Shown: piece by piece, positions 59,601 through 64,000 of the stretch
Position numbering within the stretch: position 1 is the first letter of the stretch
How the letters are laid out: each line of letters starts with the position of its first letter
Assembly (NCBI GenBank): GCA_942491415.1
Contig: CALOAD010000008.1
Span: 1-64,000 of the forward strand
Length of the DNA stretch: 64,000 bases
From: CALOAD01 sp942491415
GTDB lineage: Bacteria > Cyanobacteriota > Vampirovibrionia > Gastranaerophilales > CALOAD01
Direction: 5' to 3'
Made by a program: the position numbers and the translations under genes
Notes under the pieces: model-generated
The model's database searches: none
Seen by the model: only the letters and a program-made list of their open reading frames with translations
Told to the model about the DNA's origin: nothing

Positions 59601-60237
59601 TTATTTTCAGTTTTTCTTGCAAGATAAAGTTAAGCTCTTTAATTAATTTTTGAATCTCAAAAGCTGATTGCAAAGCTTTTATTGAAGAATTTTGAGTTGA
59701 ATCTGTATTTGTAAACTCAATAACCAATGTTTGAGACGATATTTTTTTTGCACTTACAGAAGCTATTTTTGCCTGCTTGGCTATAGTTTGATAAAATTTA
59801 TTTAAAATTTTATTTAAAATATTTTCATTTGATATTCTTGTTTTTAAAACTTTTAAATTAATTAAATCTATTGCTAATAAGGCATATTTATCTAATGCTG
59901 GCTGTTTTTGTGGTTTTGATTTTTGCTTTCCTACTGTTTCAAAAATATTCCCGCATTTCAAACATTTTGGCATTTGATACGGATTTAAAACACCACACTT
60001 TATACACTTTTTAAGAAGCAGAAAGCCACATTCTCTGCATTTAGAAGAGCTTGCCAAGTTTAAAGTTTTACAATTAGGACAAATTCTTGTTAAACCAAGT
60101 CCACAATTAGAGCATTGTTTTGCATTTCTGAAATTCAAAGTTTTACATCTTGGGCAAGGTAATTTAAAGCTCAACCCACAGCTTGAGCAGTTATTATTTG
60201 ATTCAGGGTTTTCTGTTTTGCACTTGGGACAGAGCAT
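56662..60237 (-). CDS. 1191-residue protein: zinc ribbons, cyclase-like domain, AAA ATPase, TPRs
   Basis: Eight CxxC pairs between residues 3 and 95 make four tandem zinc ribbons. Residues about 115-275 look like a class III nucleotide cyclase fold (A-L-L-A-I-D-L-I-N-L at the start), but the metal-binding Asp pair is not intact, so it is probably inactive. An AAA/STAND ATPase follows: Walker A G-S-A-G-A-G-K-S-S near 353, Walker B V-L-V-V-E-D-I-E-D near 477. The C-terminal 500 residues are helical TPR-like repeats. Similar cyclase-AAA-TPR proteins act as large signal integrators. It is a single-gene unit; the trigger and output are unknown. Confidence 0.85.
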   Translation of the reverse strand: MLCPKCKTENPESNNNCSSCGLSFKLPCPRCKTLNFRNAKQCSNCGLGLTRICPNCKTLNLASSSKCRECGFLLLKKCIKCGVLNPYQMPKCLKCGNIFETVGKQKSKPQKQPALDKYALLAIDLINLKVLKTRISNENILNKILNKFYQTIAKQAKIASVSAKKISSQTLVIEFTNTDSTQNSSIKALQSAFEIQKLIKELNFILQEKLKISLKLRYAIVLASLDDKKNYAQMERSIGQTGNIIVDHQIHELLKDQCPFEKISVKESEIPLYRYNLESQFVEVQPKEVKNIEPSEAEEKKSKETKNENTSTSIPEPPFLGEVRPSEEIFNAIISLVKEEIPSKAIAISGSAGAGKSSIVTNARQALAEENIVWLFGQCSKYNDAVPFSYFQDVLKTLFALPAFNIDNDNSSQKIETAMKHHLGEEDLNFINTIKNIILPIPNDDNQSILENKQSTFAALGRLLIRISSKTKTVLVVEDIEDIDRSSYECLKFLIENNILDQNIKLIATHSKNFTLDNFFFAPVLGEQNSLNYRIKPFEQQEIISMVMNLLGGKDVLPDNIKTQMIENSKGLPLYLEETMLLLMQTGLLQPEEDRILANPQLDKIKLPETLEQVIQARLESVKNYSQEVFKVICYAALFGPKFMPAILPPLVVIENKSFQECMQMITANGFFVMFDDFNYLFKHKMIWETVLNFSLEEEDKVNYSLNVANFIEGHTRSSSSITASYFDYANIKEKAFEQWKIATQEAISVGDINVYSTTLTRQIQLLSDIEIPDKEQYEAQICEQLGKINNITRPQESIPYLTKALEYYEKEGNNIKTLELCSYLSKSCELNADFLGAIECIDKALSMLDESMVLENALLNFSKLEPLCNLGKFQEVVSVAQKKVLPIVQSAIQESQTIGGLQVEELYQTIVETMLVSSESMALQGNKNGLIEIENIIKQTQNSNMPEMTMTAYLVKALCVTIQGNATVSEEILEKVKPILLQIPNNAESILYWNFISQLNDVIKGKLPNIKEDLSTLINQSQGTGNYNFLVILRTLLAKAFKDEGDIERAKHIYYELINFVSRNKLALPSLLLWYLIAELEKDSGNLEEAESIAQKALDVAQKPEINNFVFASLIQQLIGKINLQKGDVETAKMYTEKALKLAIDQNLFALQCFLYKDLGTITKSSKAFEKGLNIANQLQNKSLQGLFQK

Positions 60238-60441
60238 TTATAGACTTTCTATCATTCATTTAATCAGTATTATTGTATCATTAAAAGATTAATAAACTTG
60301 AAATAACATAATCTTTTAGCAAAAATTCTTAAAATTGCTATTTTAAAAGGCTCTTAATAGATAAAAAATAATTTTACAAGTTCTCTTTTTTGTTCCATAC
60401 TTGAGTTATAAAGCGTTGTTATTCAAAAATGAGGCAACTTC

Positions 60442-60762
60442 ATGGATAAAGAAATGGAATTGAAAATTGTTGAAGATATGCAAGCTGTTGTAAACCAGAT
60501 GAAGCTGGATGACCTTGAAGATAATCCTGATTCTGAATATGAAACAATAAACTGCGATTCTTGCGGTGAAGAAAAATCAACAGCAGGCTCTGTAGTGTAT
60601 GGAGATAAAGTACTATGCAATGATTGTGTTTTATTTGCCGAAATCGGATTCGCATTAAAAAAGTTTAAAAATATAGACGATTTAATTGCGAATATGGAAG
60701 ATAAACGTCTTGAAGATATGTGCAACTTCATTAAAGAAGATAAAAATCGACACAATAATTAA
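60442..60762 (+). CDS. Small acidic zinc-ribbon protein
   Basis: A 106-residue protein of unknown function. Cys38-x-x-Cys41 and Cys59-x-x-Cys62 form a treble-clef-like zinc site (C-D-S-C-G...L-C-N-D-C); the flanks are helical and acidic. It may be an adaptor protein. ATG preceded by GAGGCAA. It comes before the HD-GYP gene after about 100 bases on the same strand. Confidence 0.75.
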   Translation: MDKEMELKIVEDMQAVVNQMKLDDLEDNPDSEYETINCDSCGEEKSTAGSVVYGDKVLCNDCVLFAEIGFALKKFKNIDDLIANMEDKRLEDMCNFIKEDKNRHNN

Positions 60763-60860
60763 AAGCCTATTATTACAAACTTCATAAGAAATATGATGTG
60801 TTGTATAATAAATCAGATAAGTTTCTTTTTATTTTATAATTCAGTTTTGGAGACAAATAA

Positions 60861-61913
60861 GTGCAAGTAGTTTCAGTAGATAAGCTGGTAACAAAGAAAA
60901 TACTCCCTTTTGATCTTTATAATGAAAATGGTGAGAAAATTTTTAGCGCAGGAGAAGTACTCACTCCGGGTAAACTTTTGCAATTAAGATATATATCGGT
61001 TCTTTATACCGATGATTCTTCCGAAAAAAAAGAAATACAGCAAGAAACCCTCGAATCTCAACAGTCTGAAGAACCTGTTGTAAAACCTGAAGAAATTGTA
61101 ATCAAAGAAGTTACAGCAACTAAAGATGATTTTGCGGACGAGTTGCCTGATGTTGAATTTTCAAAAGCCATTAATACAACCTCTTTTATAACTCCAAAGT
61201 CTCAACTGTCTGTAAAAGCTTTTTACGCAAAAGCTTTAGAGCTATTTATATCAACAAAAGAACCTGACAAAACCATCCAACTCTTTAACGATACTCGAGA
61301 TAAAATTGTTGAAGATATTTATCCTATTGCAAATGATATAACTCATAAATCACAATTGAAAATGATCGGTCCTTACAACCAAAGCCATGGCATTAATGTT
61401 GCCATTTTAAGTGCTTTTTTAGCTCTAAAATTAGGACTCAACGAAGGGCAGGTAAATGATGTTGCATTAGCTGCTTTGCTTCATGATATAGGAAAAGTAA
61501 GAATTCCTAATGAAGTACTTTCAAAATCTTCTTCATATCAAAGCCCTAAAGATTCTAAGTTAATACAATTACACCCTCAATTGGGTTATAAAATATTAAA
61601 AAGAGAATTTGAACTTCCTGAGCATATTTGCAAAGTTGCTTTGGAGCACCACGAAAAAAATGACGGTTCAGGCTTCCCTTACGGCATATCAGGGGATCAA
61701 ATAAGCTTGTTAAGTCAAATAGTTTCAGTATGTAATGAATATGAAAACTTAATATCAAATAAAAGCACTCCGGAAATCAAAAGCCCTAAAGACGCCATAA
61801 GAGTAATGCTTGAAATCGGCACAAGATGGTTCACTCCTGATGTTTTTTATACTTTTGTTCATATGTCAAATTACAACGATATGATGCAAGTAGACGATTT
61901 GAGCAGTATTTAA
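60861..61913 (+). CDS. HD-GYP domain protein (c-di-GMP phosphodiesterase family)
   Basis: A 350-residue protein with a GTG start (GGAG 9 bases ahead). The N-terminal 60 residues contain a small beta-rich domain (F-D-L-Y-N-E-N-G-E-K-I), then an acidic linker. The HD-GYP domain (about 165-330) shows L-L-H-D-I-G-K (about 205-211), H-P-Q-L-G-Y, E-H-H-E-K-N-D-G-S-G-F-P-Y-G. The G-Y-P is G-F-P here, a conservative change seen in active members. It would lower c-di-GMP and may link to motility and pili. Confidence 0.88.
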   Translation: MQVVSVDKLVTKKILPFDLYNENGEKIFSAGEVLTPGKLLQLRYISVLYTDDSSEKKEIQQETLESQQSEEPVVKPEEIVIKEVTATKDDFADELPDVEFSKAINTTSFITPKSQLSVKAFYAKALELFISTKEPDKTIQLFNDTRDKIVEDIYPIANDITHKSQLKMIGPYNQSHGINVAILSAFLALKLGLNEGQVNDVALAALLHDIGKVRIPNEVLSKSSSYQSPKDSKLIQLHPQLGYKILKREFELPEHICKVALEHHEKNDGSGFPYGISGDQISLLSQIVSVCNEYENLISNKSTPEIKSPKDAIRVMLEIGTRWFTPDVFYTFVHMSNYNDMMQVDDLSSI

Positions 61914-61926
61914 AAAGGAAATTAAT

Positions 61927-63243
61927 TTGAAAGCTATTGTTATAGGAGGAGGGTTAGCAGGAGCAGAAGCGTCTTTGCAGCTTTCTAAAGCGGGTATTGA
62001 AGTTGATTTATATGAAATGCGTCCGGAAAAAAAGACAGGGGCTCATTGTACTGAATTTCTCGGAGAATTGGTTTGTAGCAATAGTTTAGGATCAGGTGAT
62101 ATTGGCGTTGCAAGCGGGCTTTTAAAAGAAGAAATGCGCAAGCTCGGCGGTTTTTTGATTGGTTTTGCCGATGAATCCAAAGTTCCAGCAGGTAATGCTC
62201 TTGCTGTTGATAGGGATGTTTTTGCAAAAAAAATAACTGCTGCTCTCGAAGAAGATAAAAATATAAATATAATAAGAAAAGAATTAAAAGAAATACCTGA
62301 AGATACTCCAACAATAATAGCATCAGGACCTTTGACTTCTGATTCGCTTTCTGAAAATATAGCAAAATTCACGGGAGAAGATCATTTGCATTTTTTTGAT
62401 GCCGTTGCCCCTATCGTCGAAAAAGATTCTGTAAATTTTGATATTGCCTTTTATGCAAGCAGATATGGAAAAGGAGAAGCCTCTTATATCAACTGTCCTA
62501 TGGACGAAGCCCAATATGAAAAATTCTATAATACTCTTATAGAAGCTCCTAAAGCAGAACTTAAAAACTTTGAAAAAGATGCGAAGTTTTTTGAATCTTG
62601 CCTTCCGGTGGAAGTTATAGCCTCTCGAGGTAAAGACACTCTAAGATTTGGACCTTTAAAACCTGTTGGACTAATAGACGAAAGAACAAATAAGCAAAAT
62701 TTTGCCGTGGTTCAACTCAGACAGGATAATATGACAGGTACTTTGTATAACTTGGTTGGTTTTCAAACAAATTTAAAATGGGGAGCGCAAAAAGAACTCA
62801 TACAAACAATTCCCGGACTTGAAAATGCAACTATAGTCAGATACGGAGTTATGCATCGTAATACATTTATACACAGTCCTAATGTTTTAAAATCGACATT
62901 GCAAACCCAAAAAAAGGATAACCTATTTTTTGCAGGACAAATAACAGGCGTTGAAGGTTATACAGAATCCATCGCTACCGGCATGCTTGCTGGCATAAAC
63001 CTTGCCAGATTTTTAAAATCTCAAGAACTTCTAAACCTTGATAGTAGCTGCATACTAGGTGCATTAACTGACTATATAACATTCAAAGAACACAAACGAT
63101 TTCAACCTATAAATAGCAATTGGGGTATATTAAAACCTATGAAATTTGATCGTAAAATAAAAAAAGACAAAAAAAGACGTAATGCAATCTATGCACAACG
63201 ATCATTAGATTATATTGAAGAAATAATGACAATAAAGTCTTAA
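61927..63243 (+). CDS. trmFO: Folate/FAD-dependent tRNA(m5U54) methyltransferase TrmFO
   Basis: A 438-residue flavoprotein. I-G-G-G-L-A-G-A-E-A (7-16) binds FAD; M-R-P-E, A-H-C-T-E-F-L-G-E-L-V-C-S-N-S (catalytic Cys region), V-D-R-D and F-A-G-Q-I-T-G-V-E-G-Y-T-E-S are family motifs. It makes m5U54 in the tRNA T loop using methylenetetrahydrofolate. TTG start with AAAGGAA ahead; 13 bases after the HD-GYP gene. Confidence 0.96.
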   Translation: MKAIVIGGGLAGAEASLQLSKAGIEVDLYEMRPEKKTGAHCTEFLGELVCSNSLGSGDIGVASGLLKEEMRKLGGFLIGFADESKVPAGNALAVDRDVFAKKITAALEEDKNINIIRKELKEIPEDTPTIIASGPLTSDSLSENIAKFTGEDHLHFFDAVAPIVEKDSVNFDIAFYASRYGKGEASYINCPMDEAQYEKFYNTLIEAPKAELKNFEKDAKFFESCLPVEVIASRGKDTLRFGPLKPVGLIDERTNKQNFAVVQLRQDNMTGTLYNLVGFQTNLKWGAQKELIQTIPGLENATIVRYGVMHRNTFIHSPNVLKSTLQTQKKDNLFFAGQITGVEGYTESIATGMLAGINLARFLKSQELLNLDSSCILGALTDYITFKEHKRFQPINSNWGILKPMKFDRKIKKDKKRRNAIYAQRSLDYIEEIMTIKS

Positions 63244-63333
63244 AGGTTAAATTTAAAATCTTGAAACAAAATTTATAAGTAGTGCTTGACTATTAAGTTT
63301 TATCGTTGTTAAATAATAATTATGTTAATCCAC

Positions 63334-63416
63334 GGGTGAGTGGCGAAATTGGTAGACGCACTAGATTTAGGATCTAGCGAGCAACCCTCGTGAGAGTTCG
63401 AGTCTCTCCTCGCCCA
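63334..63416 (+). tRNA. tRNA-Leu (TAG anticodon)
   Basis: An 83-base class II tRNA. Acceptor GGGTGAG pairs with CTCGCCC; anticodon stem CTAGA/TCTAG with loop TTTAGGA, anticodon TAG; a short variable arm with paired CGAG/CTCG; T arm GAGAG-TTCGAGT-CTCTC. The discriminator A is followed by TTTTTT, so CCA must be added after transcription, unlike in the tRNA-Ile and tRNA-Ala of this window. Confidence 0.95.
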
Positions 63417-63431
63417 TTTTTTATTTTAAAG

Positions 63432-64000
63432 GTGTTAAAACTGAGAAGTCTAAAGACAATCTTGAATCCTATAGATAATGATTTAAACTGTTTTGATTCT
63501 TCTTTAATAGAAAGTTTAAACACAAATAATAACTTTATTAATGAGTTATCAAATCAAATAATAAAGTCTGGCGGTAAAAGGATAAGACCTGCTATCGCTT
63601 TTTTAGTGTCTAAAAATTTGGATAATAATAGTCCTAAAATTAATAATATAGCTAAAGCAATAGAGCTCATTCACACAGCAACGCTTATTCATGACGATAT
63701 TATTGATGAAGCTTCTACAAGAAGGGGTGTTGAAACCACAAATAAACTTTTTGGTTCTAAAATCGCTGTTGTAATGGGTGATTTTTTCCTTTCAACAGCA
63801 TTAAAAGAGCTTGCAGCTGTTGAAAATCCTCAAATTATAAGTATTTTTTCGGATTATATGAAAGAAGTTTGCGAAGGTGAAATTCAACAAACTTCAAGTC
63901 AGGGGGAATTTTTATCTATTGATGAATATCTGGAAAAATCTAAGCGAAAAACAGCTTTGCTTTTTGCAGCTTCTGCTCAATCGGCGGCGATAATAAGCAC
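63432..64000 (+). CDS. Polyprenyl diphosphate synthase, 5' part (cut by window edge)
   Basis: At least 189 codons of an all-trans prenyltransferase. G-G-K-R-I-R-P-A binds the allylic/IPP pyrophosphate, and L-I-H-D-D-I-I-D-E-A-S-T-R-R-G is the first Asp-rich motif. G-S-K-I-A-V-V-M-G-D-F and the E-I-Q-Q motif follow. Family size is about 320 residues; the second Asp-rich motif lies beyond the edge. The product is probably a C35-C50 chain for quinones, by similarity to octaprenyl/solanesyl synthases. The start is uncertain: GTG at 63432, CTG at 63441 (best spaced from AAAGG) or TTG at 63462. Confidence 0.85.
   Translation, partial: MLKLRSLKTILNPIDNDLNCFDSSLIESLNTNNNFINELSNQIIKSGGKRIRPAIAFLVSKNLDNNSPKINNIAKAIELIHTATLIHDDIIDEASTRRGVETTNKLFGSKIAVVMGDFFLSTALKELAAVENPQIISIFSDYMKEVCEGEIQQTSSQGEFLSIDEYLEKSKRKTALLFAASAQSAAIIS

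Overview
The window is AT-rich bacterial chromosomal DNA with short leaders, TTG/GTG starts mixed with ATG, and small operons on both strands. The gene set suggests a flagellated or chemotactic member of the non-photosynthetic sister lineage of Cyanobacteria (Vampirovibrionia/Melainabacteria, Gastranaerophilales-like). It has a short-form EF-Ts, TrmFO, several REC-LuxR response regulators, cheA-W-C-D-Y with a fliO-like gene, a type IV prepilin-like protein, and at least five proteins with a short N-terminal motif of the type [I/V/L]-[S/T/N]-F-(x)-G. The lineage is an inference; no rRNA is present to prove it.

Layout. 1-2.1 kb: a broken or partial thymidylate kinase 3' end, a HAD phosphatase and a glycerol-1-phosphate dehydrogenase. 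2.1-7.7 kb: two small zinc/HNH proteins, rpsB-tsf, an XRE regulator, a 5'-nucleotidase-like enzyme and an orphan ArsR regulator. 7.7-17.9 kb (all minus): cheA-cheW-HDOD-cheC-cheD-cheY-fliO, then a NeuB-like synthase with a KdsC-like phosphatase, a large TPR protein and aspartokinase. 18.3-27.6 kb: two-component proteins, a GH77-like glucanotransferase, two pairs of unrecognised lineage proteins and a pentapeptide-repeat protein. 27.8-36.2 kb: prepilin, lytic transglycosylase, PLP decarboxylase, dut, pnp, murQ, a Zn-phospholipase C-like protein and an exported protein. 36.4-36.7 kb: tRNA-Ile and tRNA-Ala with a terminator.

36.8-45.2 kb is an accessory island just downstream of the tRNAs. It holds a Fic protein, a SEC-C protein with a nuclease-like core, the tail of an S24-type phage repressor, the DNA-binding head of a Mu-like transposase, a frameshifted fragment of a PAPS-reductase/DndC-like PP-loop protein, a C-terminal-like part of a large defence-type protein, phage-like genes and a DUF4007-like protein. 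A promoter framed by two GTAAAC-N4-GTTTAC palindromes drives the last operon. I read this as the wreck of a phosphorothioation-type defence locus mixed with a decayed Mu-like prophage. An almost identical palindrome lies in front of the XRE regulator at 5.0 kb, so the island promoter and that regulator may be linked.

45.3-64 kb is a dense housekeeping region: rplS-rbgA-rnhB, gpsA-plsY-der, tspO (with an apparent frameshift), an ABC sugar-transporter ATPase, a histidine kinase, rsmI-tcdA-dnaJ, a 1191-residue zinc-ribbon/cyclase-like/AAA/TPR protein, an HD-GYP protein, trmFO, tRNA-Leu and a polyprenyl synthase cut by the right edge.
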